Shown: in pieces, positions 1 to 11,311 of the stretch
Numbering within the stretch: position 1 is the first letter of the stretch
Layout: each line of letters begins with the position of its first letter
From: Neocallimastix lanati (nom. inval.)
Lineage: Eukaryota; Neocallimastigomycota; Neocallimastigomycetes; Neocallimastigales; Neocallimastigaceae
Direction of reading: 5' to 3'
Length of the DNA stretch: 64,000 nt
NCBI GenBank assembly: GCA_016946835.1
Contig: JACVTC010000004.1
Location: forward strand, 1,805,001-1,869,000
Position numbers and translations under genes: made by a program
Notes under the pieces: model-generated
The model's database searches: none
Told to the model about the DNA's origin: nothing
Seen by the model: the letters and a program-made list of their open reading frames with translations, nothing else

Positions 1-3000
1 TCATACAATCACGAATTAATGGATCAGTTTCTAATTGATTATTTTTCATAATCATAACATTTGTATCACTACTCATAATATCTACACTATTATCAAAGTT
101 TTTATTTTCTTCTGTTAATTCTGGATTAACTATTGTTTTATCATAAAAAGTTCTTGATTTACCAATTAATGTTTCTTCATTTAATGGATGGGATGGTTTT
201 GTTTGAGAATTAAGGGTTTCATCTGTAAATATAGTATTCTGACCATTTAATGGTTCCTGACTATTCTCACCAGTACCTTGTCTTCTAGCAACTCCAGATG
301 GCATAGCTCTTCCGACCTGACGTTCAATGGATTGTAATTGACTATGAGCAATACCAATTTCATTATAGAGACGATCAATCTCTTGATTTTGTTCTTGAAT
401 TTGAGATTCCGCTGCTAAAGCCTTTTTATTACTTTCAGCAATCTTATTTCTATAAGCAATCATAAGACTTTCCATAGCAGCAATTCTAGCCTTAGCTGTT
501 TCAATATTATTTTTGGAGGCTTCTTCTTCAGATTTCTTTTCATTTTGCAGAGCTTCAATACGATTTTGAAGGAATTCAACTTTATTCTTAAGTTGTTGAA
601 TAGTTTGATTTTCCATTGGAAATTGTTCTTCAGCAGCAGCATTTATATTACTTGCTGATATTCTTGCAGCTGCTTGTTCTAATTCTGAAATAGTTCTCTT
701 TTGGTTTTGATTTTCAATTTTAGCACTATTTAATTTTTGACTCAAATTAATAATTTGATTATTTAATATTTCTTGATTATTATAATTCTCAGAGTTAATT
801 CTTTCAAGATTGGAACGAAGTTGATTTAATTCATTATTCATACTTTCGATCATTTCTTTTTGTTCATTAATAGTTGTAAGAAGTTCTTGAATTTCTTCAT
901 TTGCTGCCTTCAATTTTTGTTGATAAACAAGAATTTCTTGACTCAATTCTGATTCTTTATTTACATCAAGAGTTGAACCTTTTCTATCTTTTTTTACTTC
1001 TTCAGCTTCTCCTTTTCCTATAGCCTTTACAATTTCTGAACGTTTACGCTTAGCATCTTCAACTTCTATAGATAATTTTCTTGCTTCTTCTTTAGCCTCT
1101 TCTAATTCTTTATTTAATTTCTTATTTTGTTCCATTAAAGAAGATTGATTTGTTTCATAAGATTTAATCTTATCCATTGCATCACCAAGGGAAAGTTCCA
1201 AGTTTTTAATATGAGCAACTTTTTCCTTTAAAAGACTTGGATCTGAATGAGATGTTATTTCCCTTGAATTATTATCACCTTGAAGAAGTTCTTCATGAGC
1301 CTTTTCTAATTCTATTAATTGGTTCTTGAATCTATCTATTTCTTTCTTATTTTCATTCATAATTATATTGAAATCAATTATTTCTTTATCCTTCTTTGTT
1401 AATGACTCATCCAATTTATCAATGTAAACTTTATAGGTATCACAAACCATTTCATCTTCCTTATCAGAATTTAGTTTTTGATTTTTTTCTCTTTGTTTAG
1501 TTTCCAATTCTAATTGTTTTCGTTCTTCAGGAGTAGAATGTTTTTCTACGAGTTGTTTCATTTCTTGATTAACAGTATACTTGTATTGCTTAAAGTCATA
1601 TAAAATTGAATTCTTATTTTCTTCTAAAGTTAAGAATTCATTTTCAAGGTTTGATATTTGACTGAATAAAGAATCAGTAACTTTTTCAACTTCAATTTCG
1701 CGTGCCTTATATTGTGACTTAGTTTCAGCTAATTCTTTAGCTAATTGAAGATTTTGTTCTCTTAAACATTCAGCATCTTCAGTTATTTTCTTTAACTTTT
1801 CTTTTTCATTTTCATTATCACTGAAGGAACTACGTGAACCACGTTTATTTTGCGAATTAAATTTAAGAATATTTTGATCCAACTTTAATTTAAGATTATC
1901 AATTTCTTTTTCTTGAGTAGATAAAGTTGATAAAATTAATTCTGATATATCTTTATTATTCTTAGAATTATTGTGAACTTTAGCTTTTTCAAAATAGTGT
2001 TGTAAATTGCACATTTCCTTTTCTGAAAGTATCACCTTAATTCCACTAGCTTTATCAATTTTATCAGAACCCTTATTTACTAATGATGATTCAAGTTCTT
2101 TTTTCAAGATGTCAACTTGTTTCTCTAACGCAATTAATTTTGCCTTCTTTTCATTTAGAGATGCATGTGAAATTTCAATTTCCTTTTCAAGTTCACTTAC
2201 ATAAGACTTTAAATCATCCCATGAGGATTCTAAAGATTCAAATTCAGTTTGTTGATAATTGAGACTATCTTCTAACTCTTTAATCTTTAACTGATCTTCC
2301 ATAGTTGTAATTTCAAGTTCTGCACATTTAGCCTTAAGTTCATCAATTTCCTTGTCTCTTACTGTATCACCTTTATTTTCTTCATTATCATCATCAATAG
2401 TTACGGACCTAGACTTTTTAGTTACTGATGCTTCCATTTTATTAAATTCTTCTATTTTTTGATTATATTCTCTAGTCATACTCTTTAACTTATTTAATTC
2501 TTCAACCTTTTCATCATAATCCTTTACAGATTCCTTCAATTTATTGAGTTCTTCAATCTTTTCATCATAATCTTTTACAGATTCTCTTAATTTGTTGAGT
2601 TCTTCAACCTTTTCATTATAATCATTAATAGAATCTTTTAATTTATTAAGCTCTTCAACCTTTTCATTATAATCTTTAATAGAATCCTTTAGTTTCTTTA
2701 ATTCTTCAATAGTTTCATCATAATCCTTAAGTTGGTTTCTTAATCTTTCAAGTTCTTCAGCCTTTTCGTTATAATCCTTCATTTTTTCCTTTAAATCCTT
2801 TATTTCCTCAACCTTACTCTCATAATCCTTTATCTTATCCTGTAACTTACGGTTACTCTCTTCATTATATTTAGAAGCCTTTTTAATTATTTCTAATTCC
2901 GTATTCTTTTGAGCAAGTTCACTATTCAATGACTCAAGACTTGCCTTTAATTGATTTATTTGTTTTCCCATTTCTTTTGTCTCACTAACATTCCTAGTAC

Positions 3001-5350
3001 TTTGAATTGGATGGTCATTTTGAATTCTTTCTAATTCACTCTTTAATTCCTTAATATTAGATTCATATATTAATTTTTCCTTTTCAAGCTTTTCAATCCT
3101 ACCTAAATCTTTCTCTTGAATTGAATTAGTTTTCATTAAAACTTCAATTTGTTCAGCAGCTAATGCTAATTCCTTATCCTTTTCTTCCGAAGTACCATTC
3201 TTATATTGATCTAATAAATGCTTATTATCTTCTAACTGTCTTTCCAATTTATTATATTGAATCAATTTTTCATCACGTTCACGAATTGTAGCATCTAATT
3301 GTTCCTGAATAGCAATAAGTTTATTTTCACTTTCTTTTATCTTCTTTTGAGAATTTTCTTGTTCTTTTTGAAGTCTATCGATTTGCTCTGCGAGATCAGT
3401 TGATAAAATACACTTTTCATTAAGTTCAATATTAATCTTCTTTAATTTTTCTTCAAATGATTTAACTTCATTCAATAAAACTTGCTCTCTATTTTGGCAT
3501 TCCTTTAATGCTTGTCGCTCCAAAGTTAAATTTTCTAAAAGCTTCTTATTTTCTTTTTCAAGTTTATCAATATCACCATCATTTTGATTAGAGACTTCTT
3601 TTACAATAGCTTCTCTTGAATGAATGGATTCTTCCCATTTACTTTTTACTTCCTTTAATTCATCTTCTAATTTTTTAATACTTTCATGAGCTTCCTTAAG
3701 TTCTTTTTCATATTTTGAAATTTTTTCCTTAGCATCATTAATTTCTTGGGTAAGTTCAGTAATCTTTTTGGAAGAAATCGACGCTTCTTTTTGATTGTCT
3801 TCAATCTTCTTTTTTAACAATTCATACTCCTCAATAGATTTAACTTCTTTTGCCTTAGAATCTTCAATTGCTTTACTTAATTGTTTTATTTTTGCCTTCT
3901 TCTTATCCAAATCTTTATTGTTTAACTTTATTTTTTCCTTTAATTTTTCAACTTCCTTGATCTTTTCAGCTTTCTCGTTTTCTAAATTTTCAGCTTCCTT
4001 AATTTTTGAGGCTGAATTTTCTTTTTCCTTTTCTAATTCCTTAATTTTTTGTTTAAGACTTTCAGATTCCTTTTTAATTTGATCTAATTCATCCTTTAAT
4101 GAATTACTTAATTCTTTATACTTTTTAATTTCCTTATTTGAAGTTTCTTGTTCAATTTTAAATTTCTTAGTAGATTCGCTGGTTTCAAAGGAAGAACCCT
4201 TCAAAATATTTAATTCATTCTCAGCTCTTAAAAGTTTATCACTAGTTTCCATAAGTTTATTTTCTAATAATTTACCATCATCTACCTTTTTCTGAAGTTC
4301 ATCTATCTTCTTTTGATAATCTTTAGAGATTTTTTCCTGTTTTTCAATTGAAGAATTGCTTTCTTTTGCACCAAGTGTAGCAACTTCTAAATCTAATTCT
4401 AACATAGCAATTTTTTCCTTTAATTTTAATATTTCTTCATTGTTAGCTTCTGGTGAAGATTCAGTATTAATTTCTGAATCGGATTGTTGCTTTTTTAATA
4501 AATTTATTGTATTCTGTGCTTCCTTATTAATTTTATTAGCTTCTTCCAATTGTTGTTCCAATTTTCCCACACGTTTTCTTAATGCGCCCATATTTCCTTT
4601 TAACTCTTTTGAAGCTTTTAATATATCTATTTGTTTTTTAATTGAAGCATTTTCTTCTTTTAATATAATATTTTCTTCTTCATGCATCATAATAGTCCCT
4701 TCTAATGATCCAAGTTGACCTTCAGCTTTACCTAATTCAATTTCTAATTCTCTAATTTTATTTTCATATTGGTCCTTTTCGCTTTTAGATAAAGAATTCT
4801 TTTTATCACCTTTAACAGATCTATTTGCATCCGCTAAATCATATTCATATTTAAGTATTTTTTGATTTAAATCTCTAATAGTATTATCTTTTTCAGAAAA
4901 TTGTACTTCGTATTCACTGATTTTTGTTTGAAGATCTTTATTCTCCTTTGAAAGTTTATCGAAAAAAGTTTGACTATTTTTATCACCTTTAAAACCAGAT
5001 TTAATCTGTTTTAATAATTTATCATTAGTTTTTTTCATAATATCTCTTTCAGATTGAGTCTTTTTTAATTTAGCTTTCATTTCTTCATTTTCTTTAACTA
5101 ATAATGCATTCTGACTATTTATCATTTCAGTTTGATTAGAACCATTTGAAAAATAATTTTTTGTTTTTTCTTCAATTTCTTTAATTTTTTTTCTTTGATT
5201 ATTAATAATTTCTTTAGATTCTAGAAGCTCATCTTCTAAACTTTTAATAAAAAGTTCTTTTTCTTTTGTTTTATGCTTTAATTCTTCAATCTTTTTCTGA
5301 TAATTAGTGTTATTAACACCATCTTGACTCTTTTTATTCTTAACCGCCAT
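1..5350 (-). CDS. Giant coiled-coil protein, N-terminal 1783 codons (3' end outside window)
   Basis: One uninterrupted frame runs from an ATG at 5348-5350 (MAVKNKKSQDG) to the left edge with no stop, so the C-terminus is missing from the window. The start is the first ATG after an AT-only upstream region. The protein is almost wholly Lys/Glu/Leu/Asn/Gln/Ser with heptad-like Leu/Ile spacing and very few Pro or Trp, as in golgins, myosin tails or centrosomal and spindle-pole scaffolds. No catalytic domain, signal peptide or membrane segment is visible. Residues about 841-976 are eight tandem 17-residue repeats. The last visible part (about residues 1650-1783) is less helical, richer in Pro/Thr/Asn, and may be a linker to a C-terminal domain. 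No intron is needed in 5.35 kb. A structural or tethering role is inferred from composition only; no orthologue is recognised. Confidence 0.85.
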   Translation of the reverse strand, partial: MAVKNKKSQDGVNNTNYQKKIEELKHKTKEKELFIKSLEDELLESKEIINNQRKKIKEIEEKTKNYFSNGSNQTEMINSQNALLVKENEEMKAKLKKTQSERDIMKKTNDKLLKQIKSGFKGDKNSQTFFDKLSKENKDLQTKISEYEVQFSEKDNTIRDLNQKILKYEYDLADANRSVKGDKKNSLSKSEKDQYENKIRELEIELGKAEGQLGSLEGTIMMHEEENIILKEENASIKKQIDILKASKELKGNMGALRKRVGKLEQQLEEANKINKEAQNTINLLKKQQSDSEINTESSPEANNEEILKLKEKIAMLELDLEVATLGAKESNSSIEKQEKISKDYQKKIDELQKKVDDGKLLENKLMETSDKLLRAENELNILKGSSFETSESTKKFKIEQETSNKEIKKYKELSNSLKDELDQIKKESESLKQKIKELEKEKENSASKIKEAENLENEKAEKIKEVEKLKEKIKLNNKDLDKKKAKIKQLSKAIEDSKAKEVKSIEEYELLKKKIEDNQKEASISSKKITELTQEINDAKEKISKYEKELKEAHESIKKLEDELKEVKSKWEESIHSREAIVKEVSNQNDGDIDKLEKENKKLLENLTLERQALKECQNREQVLLNEVKSFEEKLKKINIELNEKCILSTDLAEQIDRLQKEQENSQKKIKESENKLIAIQEQLDATIRERDEKLIQYNKLERQLEDNKHLLDQYKNGTSEEKDKELALAAEQIEVLMKTNSIQEKDLGRIEKLEKEKLIYESNIKELKSELERIQNDHPIQSTRNVSETKEMGKQINQLKASLESLNSELAQKNTELEIIKKASKYNEESNRKLQDKIKDYESKVEEIKDLKEKMKDYNEKAEELERLRNQLKDYDETIEELKKLKDSIKDYNEKVEELNKLKDSINDYNEKVEELNKLRESVKDYDEKIEELNKLKESVKDYDEKVEELNKLKSMTREYNQKIEEFNKMEASVTKKSRSVTIDDDNEENKGDTVRDKEIDELKAKCAELEITTMEDQLKIKELEDSLNYQQTEFESLESSWDDLKSYVSELEKEIEISHASLNEKKAKLIALEKQVDILKKELESSLVNKGSDKIDKASGIKVILSEKEMCNLQHYFEKAKVHNNSKNNKDISELILSTLSTQEKEIDNLKLKLDQNILKFNSQNKRGSRSSFSDNENEKEKLKKITEDAECLREQNLQLAKELAETKSQYKAREIEVEKVTDSLFSQISNLENEFLTLEENKNSILYDFKQYKYTVNQEMKQLVEKHSTPEERKQLELETKQREKNQKLNSDKEDEMVCDTYKVYIDKLDESLTKKDKEIIDFNIIMNENKKEIDRFKNQLIELEKAHEELLQGDNNSREITSHSDPSLLKEKVAHIKNLELSLGDAMDKIKSYETNQSSLMEQNKKLNKELEEAKEEARKLSIEVEDAKRKRSEIVKAIGKGEAEEVKKDRKGSTLDVNKESELSQEILVYQQKLKAANEEIQELLTTINEQKEMIESMNNELNQLRSNLERINSENYNNQEILNNQIINLSQKLNSAKIENQNQKRTISELEQAAARISASNINAAAEEQFPMENQTIQQLKNKVEFLQNRIEALQNEKKSEEEASKNNIETAKARIAAMESLMIAYRNKIAESNKKALAAESQIQEQNQEIDRLYNEIGIAHSQLQSIERQVGRAMPSGVARRQGTGENSQEPLNGQNTIFTDETLNSQTKPSHPLNEETLIGKSRTFYDKTIVNPELTEENKNFDNSVDIMSSDTNVMIMKNNQLETDPLIRDCM
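2423..2830 (-). repeat. Eight tandem 51-bp units coding a 17-residue coiled-coil repeat
   Basis: Inside the coiled-coil gene, eight consecutive 51-bp units encode variants of KDYNEKVEELNKLKDSI. In order they begin KDYES, KDYNE, KDYDE, KDYNE, NDYNE, KDYDE, KDYDE and REYNQ. The central units are most alike, the outer ones diverge, and the array stays in frame. Seventeen residues is not a multiple of the 7-residue heptad, so the coil register must shift or stutter in each unit. Confidence 0.9.
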
Positions 5351-8300
5351 TTCTTTTAATTTATTATTTAATATATTATATTATATTTAATATACACAAT
5401 ATACACAATAAAACAAAAAACATATATATATTTCATTCAAGAAAAACTTAATTTTAAATTATTTTATATTATAAAACATACTTTATAAATATATTATATT
5501 ATTTTTTTCTTTTTCTAAAATTATTGTAAATTTATTAAGATCGTGCTTTAAATTAAAAATAGAAAAAAAAAAAAAAAAAAAAAAAAAAGGCAATTTATAT
5601 ATTATAGTTTAAAAAAATAAAAAAAAATTAGCAAATTTTAATATTCCTTTACATTTCTTACTTCTAATAACATATATATTTAAATAAATATTATTCTTAC
5701 ATTAAAGTATTAAAAATTAAAAAAATATAAATAAAATTAAATTTATTAATTAATATATTACGTTGCTTTTTAATTCAATTATTTAATATGTTATATTATA
5801 ATTTTCCTGTTATCATTATATTCAATTTTCATAGCCATTTATATATATATAATTTTTTAATTATAAATTAAAATAGATAAAAAAAAAATAAAAATAAAAT
5901 TACAGAGTATAAATATATTATAAGTATTAATAAATTATTACTATAAAATTGTATATAAATTATAAAATATAAATACTATTAAAAAATATTATAGCTTATA
6001 ACAACTTACAATAATTTTTAATTGCTTTTGTAACATAAATTATAATTTCTCTTAAATAAATAATTTGATTGTGATAATACTTTATGAAGTAAAGCTTTTA
6101 AATAAAAATTATTCTTCCTTTTTTTCTATTTAAATATTAACACTTTTCATTAAATATTTTATTAAATTAAAATTTACTATTATTAAAGTGGATAGAGATA
6201 TTTTTAAAATGATATATTATGTAATAATATAAATTAATTTAATAAAATATTTTTATATAATTAAATAAAAAAAAAAAAAAGGGAAGAAAGAAAGAAAGAA
6301 TAATTTTAAATTAATATAAAGGTAAATTTCGAAATTAAAAAATTAAAAGCAATTTTTGAGTAGAAAAATATAAAAGCAATGAATAAATATTAATTAGTAA
6401 TAAATAAAGAAAAAAATGTATTTAATAATTATTTTTATTTATTTCTCTTTAATTAATATTTAATACTTTTCTTATTTATCAATTTATAATTTATTATTAT
6501 CAATATATTACCATATTAATTATAAATAATTAATGACAATCCCTAGAAAATAGTAAAAATAAAAAGAAGTTGAATATAAATTAATTTAATCATAAGAATT
6601 ATAATATATTGTTTTATATATTAATTTAAATATTTATATATTGATTTTATTTTAATATATTGTTTTTAATTTTTCATATATAAATTAATAGAGTTTATTA
6701 TTAATATATTATAATTATATTAAAAATATAATAAAAACTATCCTTTTCATCTATTTTAATTTATTCTACAATAAATTAAAACATATATAAATTTGTTATA
6801 AATATGATTTTCAATATTTAAATAATATAAATATCAATTTAATTAATAAATAAGAATAAGAATTAATAACTATATAAACGGTAATTATTAAATAATAATA
6901 AAATAAAAAAATATAAACTTTATTAATTATCAATAATTTGATTGATATTTTTTTCAGAAAACAAATACAAATTGTAAATATAAATTGTTAGGACAAAAAA
7001 ATATATATATATATATATTTATTTGACATGATAAAATAAAATGGATAGGACAAAAAAAAATAAATATGAGAATATATATATATATATTTACTTGATATGA
7101 TTAAATAAAATGGATAAAGATAAAGATTTATCATTATAATAAATATACAATCTTTTAATTTATCTTAAAAAATTATTATATTGCATTTGCATTCTTTAAG
7201 TACTTTATTCTCGATTTATATATTTCATTAATAGTGGTTTATATAAAAAAATATTTATATCACTTAAAGATCTTTTATGTAAAACATATATATCAAGATA
7301 AAATACTTGACTATTATATAATTTTTTTATCAACTCTCTAATTTATACATATTTTTGATATTACAAAAATATTTTATATAAATATAGAAATAAATTTATT
7401 AATAAACAACAAATATAAATATTTTTTTTTAAAAATTTAAAATAATAATAATAACATTAATAATAATAATAAAAAGAATATAAATGGGAAAACTATCAGA
7501 AATTAATATAAACGTATTTTTGGTATTTTAGCAAAATAAAAAATAAAACCATTTACATATATTTGTATTAAACTTTTTAAACTTTTGAGTAATAATTTGT
7601 ATTTTAATTCTATTTTAATTTCTTTTTTTAATTCTATTTTAATTTTATTTTAATTTTATTTATGATCATTTAATTAAATTTAATTTAAATAAAAAAAAAT
7701 AAAAAAAAAAAAAAATTATAAAATTAAAAAAAATAAAAAGTTTTTTAAGTAGTTCTACCCTTTAATATATACCAAATTAAGTAATGGATTAAATTAAAAA
7801 AAAAAAAAAAAAAATATAATAATAAAATTCTTTATGTTATATTTTAAACATATATTGAATTACATATCATGTGATGTGGTAATTCATTAATTTAAAAAAA
7901 AAAAATAAAAAATAAAAAGTAAAAAGCATTCTTTAGAAAAAGAGTTTATTCCACCATTCAATAGTTTATATAAAAATGAATATATATATATAATATACAT
8001 TCTTTATATTAATAAAGAAATAGAAACAAAATAAAACAAAACAAAAAAAAAAAAAACAATTTATTTATATATATATATATTTAAAAGGATATTAATATTA
8101 ATATAAATAGATTAGCAACGTTAGTTCTTTTAGATGATTTATTTAAAATAGTTTAGATTTTAATTATTGTATTTATTATATATAAAATATATATAATAAA
8201 TATTCTATAGCTATACTATTTTGACTAATTCAACATTATTGTATTTTTTTTTTTTTTTTGTTATTACACTTATATTACTATTATTATTTTAAATATATAT

Positions 8301-9549
8301 ATTAATATAATTCAACAAATATATGTATATAATTATTTTCATTTTTTGAGTTTTTGTTTATTTATACATTAATTTATTAGTAATTTGAAAAATGATGTAA
8401 TGAAAAACTTTTTAATATTCCAAATAATAACTATAAAATAGAAATTATAATAATAATAATATTATTATTATACACAAAATAAAATAATAAAAATATGATA
8501 AAATGTAGTAAAATTAAAATAAAAAATAAAATAAAATAATTAAAATACAATTAATATATATTATAATTCTATTAGTATTCAGAACGTTAAAAACATCAAT
8601 GAAATAATTTTTTTTAATAATTTATTTTGTATTATATTTAATAATTATTTTAAAAAGTCATTTTAATTCTTATAATATATTCAAATCATTTTTATACAGA
8701 ATTATATATTAAAAAACAAGATATTTAGTTCAAACAAAAATTATGAACGTATTATTAAAATAAATTAAATTCATTATTAATTAAAATACTATTCAATATT
8801 TAAAATTTAAAATAGAATAATCAATTATGCATTTAATGCGTATATGTAGTTTTATATCAATCATTTACTGGTTTACTTTTCAGCATATTTTTTTTTTATT
8901 AAGACTGATTAAATGTTTATCAAAAAAAAAAAAATTATATATTCAATATAATATAATACATATTCAATTAAAGTTTTATTATTTTTTATAATAGCTTTCC
9001 TTAATTATTATTCTTATAAGAAATAATAGTAACATTATGGTTATATAATTACTTAACAATAATATAAATCTATTATTAAGAAGTTTAAATTTTTATTTTT
9101 ATAATTTTAAATTTATATAATTTTAAATTTTTTTTAAAAAAAAAAAGTTTAAATGCAATCAGCAAATGAAAATTCAAAATCATTAAAATAACTAATTAAA
9201 TTTGTGTCACTACAAATATTATAATTATATTTAATAATAAAAATTTGTTACATGTGAGATATGAGAAAAAAAAAGTTTAAAATTCTATTACTTAATCTTC
9301 AAAATTTAAAGATTATTCAAATGTTTATAAAAATTAAAAAAAATATGTATAAAAAATAATAAATAAATAAATAAAAATAAAATATTCTAAGTAAAAATAA
9401 ATATTATATTTATATTGAATTATTATATTTATTTTATTAAAATATAAAGATAATAAATTCAATTAAAATTTAAAAAAAATAAAATAAAATATTAATGATA
9501 ATAATCAAAAAGTAAATTGATAATACTATTATAAAAAAAAATAATAATA
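5351..9549. other. 4.2-kb AT-only intergenic desert
   Basis: I see no supportable gene. The sequence is nearly all A/T with homopolymers (an A-run of about 26 at 5562-5588, others near 7800 and 8240), AT dinucleotide tracts (near 7003, 7074, 8070) and a short GAAA tract near 6285. The two host genes are divergently transcribed from its ends, so it presumably contains both promoters. TATA-like words are too frequent here to single one out. Confidence 0.7.
6989..7114. repeat. Imperfect tandem duplication with AT microsatellite
   Basis: Two units begin TAGGACAAAAA, contain an (AT)n tract, and end with a GATAAAATAAAATGGA-like string (6989-7045 and 7046-7114). The copies differ mainly in (AT)n length and a short insertion. 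Probably replication slippage. Confidence 0.6.
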
Positions 9550-10254
9550 ATGTTAGTATTAAATACAACTATTATTTTTACATTATGTAACCTATATGTG
9601 GGTATCCTAATAATAAAAGAATATAAAAAAAATAAAATGAATTATATACTATTAATGGCTTTAATCTCATTTGGTTTATTTTATGATGCTTTTACAATAT
9701 CATTGAGTGGATTATTAAGTCTGTCTATAATAAAAACAAATTTATTTAAATTCTTATCTTCTTTAAGATATATATCTCATGGCATTTCAGTTCCATCATT
9801 ATTTTTGATATGCGAAGAGAATTTACCAAAAAATAAGAAAAGACATCTATTCATTTTAATTATTACATTAATATTTATAATATGTGGTATTCTTCAAGGT
9901 ATTTTTACTGATCTTGAAATAGTTAAAACCGGATTGATCAACAGATACGCTTCTAGTAAAAATACTCCAAAGTGGGCTTTATTTTTAGGGGCAATGGTTA
10001 CTATTATTCCTATGATATATTTACACATAGTAGGATTTATAATATTCAATAAAAAGAAAAATCCATATATGTTAATAGGGGGTGTATTTATGCTTATTTT
10101 TGCTTCATTAGGTGGTTCAGTTAAGTCAATTCGTGAATATAATTATTTTATTTCTATGATTGGAGAAGTACCTATGAATATATGTTTTTATTTACATATT
10201 ATAAAAGAAAATAATAAAAATCCTCAGGCGCAAAAAGTAAAAAAAGTCAAATAA
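9550..10254 (+). CDS. Predicted seven-helix integral membrane protein, family not recognised
   Basis: A 234-codon frame from ATG to TAA, flanked by AT-only DNA. The first ATG follows an A-rich leader. Hydrophobic segments lie at about residues 3-22, 31-52, 70-88, 98-118, 143-166, 172-190 and 197-219, separated by Lys-rich loops (KEYKKNKMN, PKNKKRH, NKKKNP). This looks like a seven-pass protein with a short basic Lys/Gln tail. The loop between helices 4 and 5 (about 119-142, TDLEIVKTGLINRYASSKN) is the longest soluble part. Gly/Ser residues inside helices (LGGSVKS near 187-193) suggest close packing. No transporter, receptor or enzyme signature is recognised. Composition is less extreme than the surroundings, supporting a real gene. 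No intron signals were seen. Confidence 0.75.
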   Translation: MLVLNTTIIFTLCNLYVGILIIKEYKKNKMNYILLMALISFGLFYDAFTISLSGLLSLSIIKTNLFKFLSSLRYISHGISVPSLFLICEENLPKNKKRHLFILIITLIFIICGILQGIFTDLEIVKTGLINRYASSKNTPKWALFLGAMVTIIPMIYLHIVGFIIFNKKKNPYMLIGGVFMLIFASLGGSVKSIREYNYFISMIGEVPMNICFYLHIIKENNKNPQAQKVKKVK

Positions 10255-10679
10255 AATTTATTATTATTAAAGTTGCAATAAATAATAATAATAATATAAG
10301 TGTAATAATTAAAACACTATTGTAATTAATATTATTTATATCAATTTAGAAATGCCTTAAAAAAAAAACTATTTTTATATAAATAAATCTATTGTAAATA
10401 AAAAAAAAATTAATAAATTAATTAAATTTTCATGACTTTGACGTTATAGAATTTTTATTGAAAAATAATTAGGGTTATTAATAACACCATAACACTTAAT
10501 AATAAGAATAAAACTTTAATAATATATTTTTTTGTATTACGTTTTCGTTCAAAACTTATTTTGTTTATTGAATTTTAAAATATTAATTATCCTTTATTCA
10601 ATTTAGTCTATTAATAATTTTTTAAATTATTATTAATTTTAATAACCTTATAATGAATTGATGGATTATAATATCATTT

Positions 10680-10711
<32 letters not shown>

Positions 10712-10903
10712 GAAAAAAATATATATATATATAATTATTATTAATTTTAATAACCTTATAATGAATTGATGGATTATAATATCATTTAAAAATTATATAT
10801 ATATATATATATATTTTTTTCTTTTTTTCTTTTTGGTAATAATAAAGTTTTAATGGATTTTCTTTCTTTTTTTTTCAGTGTTGCCTATTGTTTTTACTAT
10901 TAA
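10255..10903. other. AT-rich spacer downstream of the membrane-protein gene
   Basis: No reading frame or RNA gene is supportable. It contains A-runs, an AT dinucleotide tract and a local 60-bp duplication (listed separately), then a T-rich stretch leading into retroelement relics. Confidence 0.6.
10625..10792. repeat. Direct repeat of about 60 bp separated by A-run and (AT)n
   Basis: The segment starting ATTATTAATTTTAATAACC at about 10628 recurs nearly identically at about 10737, each copy ending near ATATCATTTAAAAATT. The spacer is a run of about 25 A and an (AT)n tract. A recent local duplication with no coding content. Confidence 0.75.
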
Positions 10904-11255
10904 GTGCTCTACCACTTTACAAATAAGTCGAATGAAATTAAAAGTTCATTATTTAGCCTTGTCGATGGCGTTTTGCATTTTCAAAAACGCATAATAGTAC
11001 CATCCTCTCTCAAGGCATCAATTTTAAAAATATTTTATGACGCACCAACTAGTGGACACCAGGGGGTAGATAGGACCTATGAAAAATTAAAAAAGTACTG
11101 CTGGTGGCCCAATATGAAAAAAGACATTTATAACTGTTTTATCTTGTGAAAACTGTTGCAAAAGCAAAACACGCAGCCATAAACCCTATGGTAAATTACA
11201 ACCACTTCCCATTCCTACAAAATCCTGGGAAATAATAGGGGTCAACTATATATAG
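10904..11255 (+). mobile_element. Ty3/Gypsy pol relic: integrase N-terminal fragment
   Basis: A short decayed pol fragment. Its translation closely resembles the integrase zinc-binding (H2C2) region of element F: residues around IIVPSSLKA, GHQGVD and WWPNMKKDI match, followed by a region like HKPYGK. It lacks all other pol domains and LTRs and is an old broken remnant of an F-like family. It lies in opposite orientation to the next relic, so the two are separate insertions. Confidence 0.8.
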
Positions 11256-11311
11256 GATTCTTTTTATTCACATTTTTCTAATTTTGCATATAAGTTATTA
11301 TTAATTAAAGC

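Noticed and set aside
3795-4718. Plus-strand Ser/Phe-rich frames within 1-5350
   Set aside because: Opposite strand of the coiled-coil gene; the same complement artefact.
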